A stretch of DNA of 64,000 nucleotides from JBFGCT01 sp963825565. GTDB taxonomy: Bacteria; Actinomycetota; Acidimicrobiia; Acidimicrobiales; Ilumatobacteraceae. The notes below the pieces were generated by a model, which saw only the letters and a program-made list of their open reading frames with translations, was not told where the DNA came from and ran no database searches. A program made the translations under genes and the position numbers. The DNA is taken from positions 186,001-250,000 of the forward strand of contig CAWGTW010000002.1 of NCBI GenBank assembly GCA_963825565.1, written 5' to 3'. Of the stretch, positions 1-6,688 are shown piece after piece; the first letter of the stretch is position 1, and every line of letters starts with the position of its first letter.

Positions 1-678
1 ACCGCACGCCGGCGACGTCGTCCCGATCCGGCCGCTCGACGGCACGATCGTGGGGAGTGCGCCGATCGGTACGCCGAGCAGTTCACACAGGTCCGGGTCC
101 CAGGTCCTGGTGCGGATGTCGCAGAGCATCGTCCGGCTGGCGTTGGTCACGTCGGTGGCGTGCACCTCCCCGCCGGTCAGGTTCCAGATCAGCCAGGAAT
201 CGATCGTGCCGAGCGCCAGGTCGTCGTCGGCAGGGACGCCCCGCTCGCGCAGCAGCCACTCGAACTTCGTGCCCGAGAAGTACGGATCGAGCACGAGCCC
301 GGTCCGCTCGCGCACGAGCGGGAGGTGGCCGGCCGCGGCCAGCTCGTCGCAGCGGCCGGCGGTTCGACGGTCCTGCCAGACGATCGCCGTGCCGTAGGGG
401 ACGCCGGTCGAGCGATTCCAGGCGACGACCGTCTCGCGCTGGTTCGTGATGCCGATCGCCGCCACGTTGTCCCGGCCGACCCGTTCGACGACCTCGGTGA
501 TCGTGGCGACGGCAGCGTCCCAGATCTCGGCCGCGTCGTGCTCGACCCAGCCGGGCTGCGGGTAGTGCTGGGTGAACTCGCGGTACGCGGCGACGACCGG
601 CGCGTCACCGGTGAACACCGCGCGCGAGCGCACCCCGGTCGTTCCGGCATCGATGGCGATCACGCACTGAGACGTCAC
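1..678 (-). CDS. glpK: Glycerol kinase, N-terminal part (cut by window edge)
   Basis: ATP-dependent phosphorylation of glycerol to glycerol-3-phosphate in the cytoplasm. The 226 visible codons match the N-terminal half of FGGY-family glycerol kinases: the phosphate loop DAGTTGVRSR near residue 9, the TNQRET and WQDRRT motifs, then DSWLIWNLTGG and the LPTIVPSSGRIG stretch. The C-terminal half lies beyond base 1. The GTG start at 678 is supported by a TACATT -10-like hexamer at 686-691, seven bases upstream, which suggests a leaderless mRNA. No glycerol facilitator or regulator is visible, but the downstream side is outside the window. Confidence 0.93.
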   Translation of the reverse strand, partial: MTSQCVIAIDAGTTGVRSRAVFTGDAPVVAAYREFTQHYPQPGWVEHDAAEIWDAAVATITEVVERVGRDNVAAIGITNQRETVVAWNRSTGVPYGTAIVWQDRRTAGRCDELAAAGHLPLVRERTGLVLDPYFSGTKFEWLLRERGVPADDDLALGTIDSWLIWNLTGGEVHATDVTNASRTMLCDIRTRTWDPDLCELLGVPIGALPTIVPSSGRIGTTSPACG

Positions 679-695
679 ATCGGCGAATGTAGTCG

Positions 696-1055
696 TCAGC
701 GCTTCTTGCGTTTGGACGGCCGGTTCGTCCCCTGCGATGTCCGCCGCGTCGGCGCCGGCCGAGCCCGGCTCGTGGTGCCCTCCGACCCGTCGCGCTCACC
801 TGCGGCGGCCGACGCCGCCCGGTTGCCGCGATCGGTGCGCAGCTGCTTCATCGTCTTGCGCTGGTAGCCGAACTTGGCCAGCACGAAGCCGAGCAGCAGG
901 TACAGCGGCCCGCTGATCAGCACGCCGGCGATCGCCCCGACCGCGCTTCCGCCCCGGGACAGCAGCAGGAAGATCGCGGTCATGATTCCCGCGTAGATGA
1001 CCCATTCGCGGATCAGCCGTTGCCACGGCACCGGCCTGCTGCTGTCCCACGCCAC
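696..1055 (-). CDS. Small two-helix membrane protein, unknown function
   Basis: 119 residues. Two hydrophobic segments lie at about residues 17-33 and 36-62, followed by a hydrophilic, strongly basic tail ending in RPSKRKKR, so both termini are probably cytoplasmic. The fold resembles the many small DUF4229-like actinobacterial membrane proteins, but I cannot assign a family. The GTG start at 1055 has a TAGCAC hexamer at 1063-1068, seven bases upstream. It ends 17 bases before the glycerol kinase start and has its own -10-like element, so it may be a separate unit. Confidence 0.6.
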   Translation of the reverse strand: MAWDSSRPVPWQRLIREWVIYAGIMTAIFLLLSRGGSAVGAIAGVLISGPLYLLLGFVLAKFGYQRKTMKQLRTDRGNRAASAAAGERDGSEGTTSRARPAPTRRTSQGTNRPSKRKKR

Positions 1056-1106
1056 GGTGACAGTGCTAGCAGCGGGCGGGGCTGGCCGCCCAGTCGCGAC
1101 GTGGTG

Positions 1107-1703
1107 TCACGCGCCGCTGGGGATCGCCGGGAACGCCGGTTGGCTCGACTCGATCAGCGACGGGTAGTCGTAGATCGACAGTGGTTCCTTGGTGAGGACA
1201 CCGTTGCCCTTCGGCCACGCCTGTTCCTCGCCGTTGATCCGCAGGTTGACCCGCTTGACGTTGTCGATCGCCGTCGCCGTCGCGACGATCTGGGCGACCG
1301 CCAGGCCGAGCCCGTTGACGTCGAGTTCGCCAAAGGCGTCGTTGACGTCGATGGTCAGCACCGTGCCCCGGAGGCGCGTCCCGAGCAGCACGAGCTCCGG
1401 CGGAATCGCCGTCTCGAGTTGCTCGGAGGCGTTGCGACCGGCGAGCAGCGACAGCAGGACGTCCTCGGGCGTCGCCGGCACACCGCGCGGCACCGACCGC
1501 AGCAGCGGCTGATCGGCCTCGGACTGGGTGATCAGGTAGATCCGGCTGGTGCCGGCCGCCTCCCCGCCGGCGGCAACGCCGCCGAAGTTGCCGCGGTCCT
1601 CGATGGGGACGTCGCGCGGCGCGGCGTCCTCGCCGATGCTGCACGACGCGGCGACGAACCCCACGAACCCTGCGCCGAGCAACAGCGCGCGCAGCCTGCC
1701 CAT
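1107..1703 (-). CDS. GerMN-domain lipoprotein, LpqB-like but short
   Basis: 198 residues starting MGRLRALLLG, with a lipoprotein signal whose lipobox VAASC places the lipidated cysteine at residue 21. The rest is one GerMN (sporulation/spore germination) domain, roughly residues 60-165. Its start overlaps the mtrB stop by one base (TGATG), so it is translationally coupled. In mycobacteria the gene after mtrB is lpqB, a lipoprotein of nearly 600 residues with a GerMN domain and a C-terminal beta-propeller that modulates MtrB. Here the propeller is absent. The role as an extracytoplasmic partner of MtrB is inferred from position. Confidence 0.75.
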   Translation of the reverse strand: MGRLRALLLGAGFVGFVAASCSIGEDAAPRDVPIEDRGNFGGVAAGGEAAGTSRIYLITQSEADQPLLRSVPRGVPATPEDVLLSLLAGRNASEQLETAIPPELVLLGTRLRGTVLTIDVNDAFGELDVNGLGLAVAQIVATATAIDNVKRVNLRINGEEQAWPKGNGVLTKEPLSIYDYPSLIESSQPAFPAIPSGA

Positions 1704-3148
1704 CAGTCGTCGAGCTCCGTCGCCATCAGCTCGATCACGAACCGGGCACCCGGCTCGCCGTCGAGCCGATCCTCGACCCACACCCGGCCACCGTGCATCC
1801 GGATGTGCTCGGCGACGAGCGAGAGTCCGAGCCCGGCCCCGTCGCTCCCGGTCCGCCGGCCGGCGCCGCCGCCGCGAGCGAACCGCTCGAACACGAGGCT
1901 GCGCTCCTCCTCGGGGACCCCGGGGCCACGGTCCTCGACGGCGATCGTCAGGTGGGAGATCGGCTCGTCGTCTGGATTGACGATCGCCAGCGTCACCTCC
2001 GGCTCGCCGCCGCCGTAGGCGCGCGCGTTGTCGATCAGGTTGGCGATCACCCGTGCGAGGCGCCGGCGATCGCCTCGGATCAGCGCCCGCTCGGCGCGCG
2101 GTGAGGACCGGACCGGTGTGTCGGGCAGCGTGCTGACGGCGATCGCCTGGCGGACGAACTCTGCTGCGAGCAGCTCTTCCATGTGGAGGCGGATCGCGCC
2201 GGCATCGAATCGGGAGATCTCGAGCAGGTCCTCGACGAGGCCCTGGAACCGCACGACGTCGCCGGACAGCAGGTCGAGCGCCGCCTGGGCCCGATCGGGG
2301 AGGTCGTCGCGCCGGGCCTCCATCACCTCGACCGACGCCGACAGCGTCATCAGGGGCGATCGCAGCTCGTGGCTGACGTCGGAGGCGAACCGGGCGTCGC
2401 GCTCGACGCGCTGTTGGAGCGCCTCGGCCATCTCGTTGAACGACTCGGTGAGCACGCGGAGATCCGGGTCCTCGGTCCGCTCGAGCCGCGTGTCGAGACG
2501 GCCGCCGGCGATCGCAGACGCGGCCTGAGCGGCCGTCACGAGGGGGCGCACGGCGCGCCGGGCGGAGAAGATCCCGAGCAGGACGCCGAGTCCGGTGGTG
2601 ATCAGCGCGGCGAAGATCAACGACAGCCGGATGCTCGCCAGCGAGCTCTCCGCCTCTGCCAGGCTGAAGAACTCGAAGTAGGAACCGACACCCGGAACGT
2701 CCCAACCGACGATCAGGTTCAGCTCGTCGCCGATCCGCACGGTCTGGCGCGCCGGCACGCCGTCGTCGATCACCCTGGTGAGCAGCTCGGGCGGGACTCG
2801 CTCGGGAAGGTAGGGCGCGACGCCCCCGGCCCACGCGTTGCGATAGTTGATCAGGTACCGCTGGACGCCGATCCGCTCGAGGGAGTTGATCGCGGGAGTG
2901 GCCGTCGTCGGCAGCGAGTCGCGCAGGTCGCGCTCGACGCCCTGCGCGTTGGAGAGCGACGTGCTGATCGCCACGTCGGTGCGCTGCTGGATCAGGTTCG
3001 ACCGGGCGAGGCCGTAGGTGGTGAGCGCGAGGAACATCGACAGCGCGATCGAGCCGAGCGTGATGATGACGAGGATCCGCCCGCGCAGGCCCAGCGTGCC
3101 CGGGCGGATGCGGCGGGCCAGGCGGTGGAGCCGGCCGCCGTCGCTCAC
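1703..3148 (-). CDS. mtrB: MtrB-like sensor histidine kinase
   Basis: 481-residue membrane sensor kinase. A first transmembrane helix (about residues 23-45) and a second (about 178-200) flank an extracytoplasmic sensing region. A HAMP linker follows, then a HisKA domain with the phospho-accepting histidine in DVSHELRSPL (about residue 258), then an ATPase domain with a GPGVP G1-type box and GAGLGLS. It would autophosphorylate and pass phosphate to the adjacent response regulator. It overlaps mtrA upstream by four bases and the GerMN lipoprotein downstream by one, giving an mtrA-mtrB-lpqB-type operon. In other actinobacteria MtrAB links cell-wall metabolism and division to gene expression. Confidence 0.88.
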   Translation of the reverse strand: MSDGGRLHRLARRIRPGTLGLRGRILVIITLGSIALSMFLALTTYGLARSNLIQQRTDVAISTSLSNAQGVERDLRDSLPTTATPAINSLERIGVQRYLINYRNAWAGGVAPYLPERVPPELLTRVIDDGVPARQTVRIGDELNLIVGWDVPGVGSYFEFFSLAEAESSLASIRLSLIFAALITTGLGVLLGIFSARRAVRPLVTAAQAASAIAGGRLDTRLERTEDPDLRVLTESFNEMAEALQQRVERDARFASDVSHELRSPLMTLSASVEVMEARRDDLPDRAQAALDLLSGDVVRFQGLVEDLLEISRFDAGAIRLHMEELLAAEFVRQAIAVSTLPDTPVRSSPRAERALIRGDRRRLARVIANLIDNARAYGGGEPEVTLAIVNPDDEPISHLTIAVEDRGPGVPEEERSLVFERFARGGGAGRRTGSDGAGLGLSLVAEHIRMHGGRVWVEDRLDGEPGARFVIELMATELDD

Positions 3149-3825
3149 GTCTGGAGCCGGTAGCCGAGACCCCGAACGGTGACCACGTGACGCGGGTTGG
3201 CCGGATCGGCCTCGACCTTCGTCCGCAGCCGGCGGATGTGGACGTCGACCAGCCGGCCGTCACCGAAGTAGTCGTATCCCCACACCTTGTCGAGGAGTGC
3301 CTCCCGGCTGAGCACCTTGCCGGGGCTCTCGGCCAGCTCGCAGAGCAGGCGGAACTCGGTCTTGGTCAGGTGGACCTCGCCGCCGTCGCGCAACACCTTG
3401 CCCTCGTCGGGGATCAGCTCGAGATCGCCGAACACGAGGCGGGCGTGGCCGGGGGCACTCGGTCGGATCCGGCGCAGCAGGGCACGGATCCGCGCCGACA
3501 GCTCCTTGGGGGCGAACGGCTTGGTCAGGTAGTCGTCGGCGCCGGCCTCGAGCCCGGCGACCACGTCATGGGTGTCGTTGCGGGCGGTGACCATCACGAC
3601 CGGGACGTCGCTCGTGCGCCGCAGGGTGCGGCACAGCTCGAACCCGTCGATCCCCGGCAACATGATGTCGATCAGGACGACATCGGGTGAGGAGCGCTGA
3701 AAGATCTCGATCGCTTCCTCGCCGCTCTCGGCCTCGTCGACCGTCCAGCCCTCGTCCTCGAGGGCCAGCTTGACGGCGGACCGGATGCGTTCGTCGTCCT
3801 CCACGGCCAGGATGCGAGTTCCCAC
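3145..3825 (-). CDS. mtrA: MtrA-like response regulator
   Basis: OmpR-family response regulator of about 226 residues. The receiver domain has the acidic pair EDD near the N-terminus, the phospho-acceptor aspartate in VVLIDIMLPG, the conserved threonine in MVTARN and lysine in LTKPFAP. The C-terminal winged helix contains LTKTEFRLL, VWGYDYFGDGRLVDVHIRRLR and VRGLGYRL. Two starts are possible: ATG 3843 or GTG 3825. I prefer GTG 3825 because a CATCAT hexamer sits six bases upstream and the protein then begins directly at the first beta-strand. The stop overlaps the mtrB start by four bases. Confidence 0.88.
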   Translation of the reverse strand: MGTRILAVEDDERIRSAVKLALEDEGWTVDEAESGEEAIEIFQRSSPDVVLIDIMLPGIDGFELCRTLRRTSDVPVVMVTARNDTHDVVAGLEAGADDYLTKPFAPKELSARIRALLRRIRPSAPGHARLVFGDLELIPDEGKVLRDGGEVHLTKTEFRLLCELAESPGKVLSREALLDKVWGYDYFGDGRLVDVHIRRLRTKVEADPANPRHVVTVRGLGYRLQT

Positions 3826-3831
3826 GTCCCC

Positions 3832-3860
3832 ATGATGCCGCATTTGTGACCGTTGTGACG
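3832..3860 (-). promoter_or_regulatory. Putative mtrA promoter with GTCAC direct repeat (candidate MtrA site)
   Basis: On the mtrA sense strand two GTCAC half-sites lie nine bases apart (plus-strand GTGAC at 3846-3850 and 3855-3859). They are followed by CATCAT (3832-3837), which ends six bases before GTG 3825. The second half-site falls where a -35 element would be. Direct GTNAC-type repeats are the kind of site reported for MtrA, so autoregulation is plausible but inferred. Confidence 0.4.
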
Positions 3861-3879
3861 ATCATGCGGCGGATCATCG

Positions 3880-4680
3880 TCAAGGGCGTGACGGGGCGAG
3901 GGCCTCCAGGAGGTCGCGATGAACGGCCGGGGTCGCTGCGACGACCTGCGCCGGCACGGGCGCACCGCCGCCGAAATCCGACGTTCGGGCGCCCGCCTCG
4001 GCGGCGATCAACAGCCCGGCGGCGATGTCCCAGGTGTTGAGGTGCTCCTCGAAGTAGGCGTCGAACCGGCCGGCGGCGACGAAGCAGAGGTCGAGCGCGG
4101 CCGACCCGAAGCGGCGGATGTCGCGCACCCTGGTCAGCAGCTCGCCGAGCCGTGCTGCCTGCGGGGCGCGCACCTCCCGGCGGTAGTTGAAGCCGGTGGC
4201 GACCAGCGCCAGCTCGAGCTCGCTGGTCGAGGACACGGCGATCGGCGTGCCGTTCAGGGTTGCGCCGCCGCCGCGTGTGGCCGCGAACATCTCGTCGCTC
4301 ACCGGGGCGTAGACCGCGCCGGCGAGCGCGGTTCCGGTGCGGTCGACGACCGCCACCGACGTGCACCACGAGGGCAGGTCGTACACGAAGTTGACCGTCC
4401 CGTCGATCGGGTCGAGGTGCCAGACCAGCCCGGACGTACCGTCCCGGCTGGCTCCCTCCTCGCCGACGATCGCATCGTCGGGCCGCAGCCGCCGCAGCTC
4501 GCGGACGAGGAGCCGCTCGGCGGCGCGGTCGAACTCGGTCACCGGGTCGGTGATGCTCGACTTGGTGTCGTGCGCCGCGTGCTGGCCGACGCCCAGGCCC
4601 CGCCGCCCCACCAGCGCGGCCGAGCCCGCGGCGCGGGCCAGGGTGCCCGCGAGGTTGCCCAGTTCGACCGGGTCGGTCAT
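3880..4680 (-). CDS. Inositol monophosphatase family phosphatase
   Basis: 266 residues. The metal-binding motifs of the lithium-sensitive phosphatase superfamily are present: GEEGAS (motif with the metal-ligand glutamate), LDPIDGTVNF (motif I) and WDIAAGLLIAAEAGA (motif II). Substrates in this family include inositol-1-phosphate, histidinol phosphate and 3'-phosphoadenosine phosphates, and the sequence alone does not separate them. In a cell that makes PIMs and mycothiol, myo-inositol-1-phosphate hydrolysis is a reasonable guess. The start (ATG 4680) overlaps the stop of the upstream small membrane protein gene by four bases. Confidence 0.85.
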   Translation of the reverse strand: MTDPVELGNLAGTLARAAGSAALVGRRGLGVGQHAAHDTKSSITDPVTEFDRAAERLLVRELRRLRPDDAIVGEEGASRDGTSGLVWHLDPIDGTVNFVYDLPSWCTSVAVVDRTGTALAGAVYAPVSDEMFAATRGGGATLNGTPIAVSSTSELELALVATGFNYRREVRAPQAARLGELLTRVRDIRRFGSAALDLCFVAAGRFDAYFEEHLNTWDIAAGLLIAAEAGARTSDFGGGAPVPAQVVAATPAVHRDLLEALAPSRP

Positions 4681-4961
4681 CGCGGCGCGTGACCGGCGTT
4701 CGCGCGGTCTTCGATCTCGCGCCACTCGCCGAGCGCCCGCATCACGAGCACGGCGACGATCGCCATGCCGCCAGCGGCGATCACCGCGCCGGCGAGGATG
4801 CCGAGTCCTTTCGGCAGGCCGCAGTCGCCGTCGCACTGGAGGTTGACCAGTGAGTACCCGATCAAGCCGCCGGCCAGCCCGCTGAGCAGGATGGCGACGA
4901 ACGCCGCGACGCGCACACCGACCGACGGCAGCGCCGACAGCGGCTCGTCCTGGTCGATCAC
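4677..4961 (-). CDS. Small membrane protein upstream of the IMPase gene
   Basis: 94 residues. Two transmembrane helices (about residues 17-38 and 52-72) are separated by a loop with a pair of cysteines in NLQCDGDCGLP, and a short charged tail follows. I do not recognise the family. The GTG start at 4961 has TACGCT at 4969-4974, seven bases upstream, suggesting a leaderless operon head for this gene plus the phosphatase. It diverges from dinB with only about 30 bases between the starts, so the two -10-like elements are nearly back to back. Confidence 0.65.
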   Translation of the reverse strand: MIDQDEPLSALPSVGVRVAAFVAILLSGLAGGLIGYSLVNLQCDGDCGLPKGLGILAGAVIAAGGMAIVAVLVMRALGEWREIEDRANAGHAPR

Positions 4962-4996
4962 GCCGACGAGCGTACCGGCGGCCGTAGCGTGTGCCC

Positions 4997-6280
4997 GTGG
5001 CGCCGGCCCACCGCACGATCCTGCACGTCGACATGGACGCGTTCTTCGTGTCGGTCGAGCTGCGGCGGCATCCCGAGCTGGCGGGCCAGCCGGTCGTCGT
5101 CGGGGGTACCGGCCGCCGGGGGGTGGTCGCCGCCGCGTCGTACGAGGCCCGACGATACGGGGTCCACTCAGCGCTCCCGTCGGCGATCGCCCGCCAGCGG
5201 TGCCCGCACGCCGTGTTCCTCCCCGGCGACCACGCGCGCTACGCCGAGGTCAGCAGCGACGTGCGGGCGATCCTCGATCGCTACACGCCGCTGGTCGAAC
5301 CGCTCTCTCTCGACGAAGCGTTCCTCGACGTCACCGGTGCCAGGCGGTTGTTCGGGACCGGGCTCGAGATCGCTCGGCTGATCCGTGCCGAGGTGGGTGA
5401 TCAGCTCGGCCTCGCCTGCTCGGTCGGGGTCGCACCGAACAAGTTCCTCGCCAAGCTGGCTTCGGTCGAGGCCAAGCCGGTCGCCCGCCGCGACCGCATC
5501 GATCCCGGGCCCGGTGTGGTCGTGATCGGGGCCGGCGCCGAGCGGCAGTTCCTCGACCCGCTCCCGGTGCAGCGGCTGTGGGGCGTCGGTCCGGCGACGC
5601 TCGAGCGGTTGCGGCGGCTCGGCGTCACCACCGTCGGCGATCTGGCCCACGTCAGCGAGCCGGCGCTCGCCGCGAGCCTCGGCCGCCATCAGGCGCAGCA
5701 CCTGCTGGCGCTCGCCGTCGGTGCCGACGACCGCCCGGTCGAGCCCGATCGTGAGGCCAAGTCGATCGGCCACGAAGAGACGTACCCGCACGACAAGCAC
5801 ACGACGGTCGAGCTCGATCGCGAGCTGGTGCGCCTGGCCGACGGCGTGGCTGCCCGGCTGCGGGCGAGCGGCATGGGGGCGCGGACGCTGACGGTCAAGG
5901 TCCGCTTCGCCGGCTTCACGACGATCACCCGCTCGGTGACCAGCACCGACGCGCTCGACGTGGCCCAGGAGATCGTCGACGTCCTACGACCGGTCCTCGA
6001 GACCGTCGACCCCTCGCCCGGTGTGCGCCTGCTCGGCGTGAGCGGATCGAACCTGGTGCCGCCGTCCCGGCAGCTCACGTTCGATCAGCTCGCCGGTGAC
6101 GCTCCCGATCATGCGTCGACGACGACCGCCGTCGACGAGATCCGCGAGCGCTTCGGCTCGGAGGCGATCGGTCCGGCGAGCGCGCTCGAGCCCGGGGGAC
6201 TGCGCCCGGTGCGGCGCGGGGCGCAGCAGTGGGGGCCGCCGTCGTCGCCGGGGGAGACCCAACGCAAGAATCTGGCGTGA
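4997..6280 (+). CDS. dinB: DNA polymerase IV (Y family)
   Basis: Translesion DNA polymerase of about 427 residues. Visible motifs are HVDMDAFFVSVE (catalytic aspartates), SYEARRYGVHSAL, the second catalytic motif SLDEAFLDVTGA, and the helix-hairpin-helix region LWGVGPATLERL. A little-finger domain follows. GTG 4991 and GTG 4997 are both in frame; I chose 4997 because TAGCGT (4985-4990) ends exactly six bases before it, as at other leaderless heads here. The C-terminal tail has no clear beta-clamp motif. No LexA-like box is evident in the short spacer. Confidence 0.92.
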   Translation: MAPAHRTILHVDMDAFFVSVELRRHPELAGQPVVVGGTGRRGVVAAASYEARRYGVHSALPSAIARQRCPHAVFLPGDHARYAEVSSDVRAILDRYTPLVEPLSLDEAFLDVTGARRLFGTGLEIARLIRAEVGDQLGLACSVGVAPNKFLAKLASVEAKPVARRDRIDPGPGVVVIGAGAERQFLDPLPVQRLWGVGPATLERLRRLGVTTVGDLAHVSEPALAASLGRHQAQHLLALAVGADDRPVEPDREAKSIGHEETYPHDKHTTVELDRELVRLADGVAARLRASGMGARTLTVKVRFAGFTTITRSVTSTDALDVAQEIVDVLRPVLETVDPSPGVRLLGVSGSNLVPPSRQLTFDQLAGDAPDHASTTTAVDEIRERFGSEAIGPASALEPGGLRPVRRGAQQWGPPSSPGETQRKNLA

Positions 6281-6296
6281 CGTTCGTGTTCCCACG

Positions 6297-6325
6297 TTGA
6301 GGATCGGGCGCGAACGTGCGATGAT
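6297..6325 (+). promoter_or_regulatory. Putative promoter of the DUF3040 gene
   Basis: TTGAGG (6297-6302) and GATGAT (6320-6325) are separated by 17 bases. The -10 hexamer ends six bases before GTG 6332, so transcription would begin at or next to the start codon. Confidence 0.45.
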
Positions 6326-6331
6326 TGAGCC

Positions 6332-6661
6332 GTGCCGCTCAGCGAGGACGAACAGCGCATTCTCCGCCAGATCGAGCAGGAACTCGAACAGGACCCGACG
6401 TTTTCCCAACGCGGGTATCGCGTGTCGCGCCGCCGGTCGCTCCTGCTCATCTTCGGTCTGATCGTCGGCCTCGTCATCACGATCGGTGGGCTGACGGTCA
6501 ACTTCGTCGTCGCGTTCGGCGGCTTCGTGCTCGTCTTGGTGATGGCGGTGATGCTCGAGGCCGAGCTCCGGCTGCTCGGTCGTGAGCGCCTCGGTGAGCT
6601 GCCGATCTCGGCATGGCTGAGCGGGCGTCGCAGCGGCACCCCCGACGGCGACGCCACGTAG
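6332..6661 (+). CDS. DUF3040 membrane protein
   Basis: 109 residues. The N-terminus MPLSEDEQRILRQIEQEL followed by a DPTF motif is characteristic of DUF3040, a family of small actinobacterial membrane proteins. Two adjacent hydrophobic helices span about residues 36-75. In mycobacteria a DUF3040 gene also lies just upstream of mraZ. Here it sits about 8.5 kb before mraZ, with the reverse-strand moxR operon and other genes between. Function is unknown; an envelope role is suggested only by the neighbourhood. The GTG start fits the upstream -10-like element. Confidence 0.8.
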   Translation: MPLSEDEQRILRQIEQELEQDPTFSQRGYRVSRRRSLLLIFGLIVGLVITIGGLTVNFVVAFGGFVLVLVMAVMLEAELRLLGRERLGELPISAWLSGRRSGTPDGDAT

Positions 6662-6688
6662 TCGCCGACGAGACGTGTGCGCCGGCCG

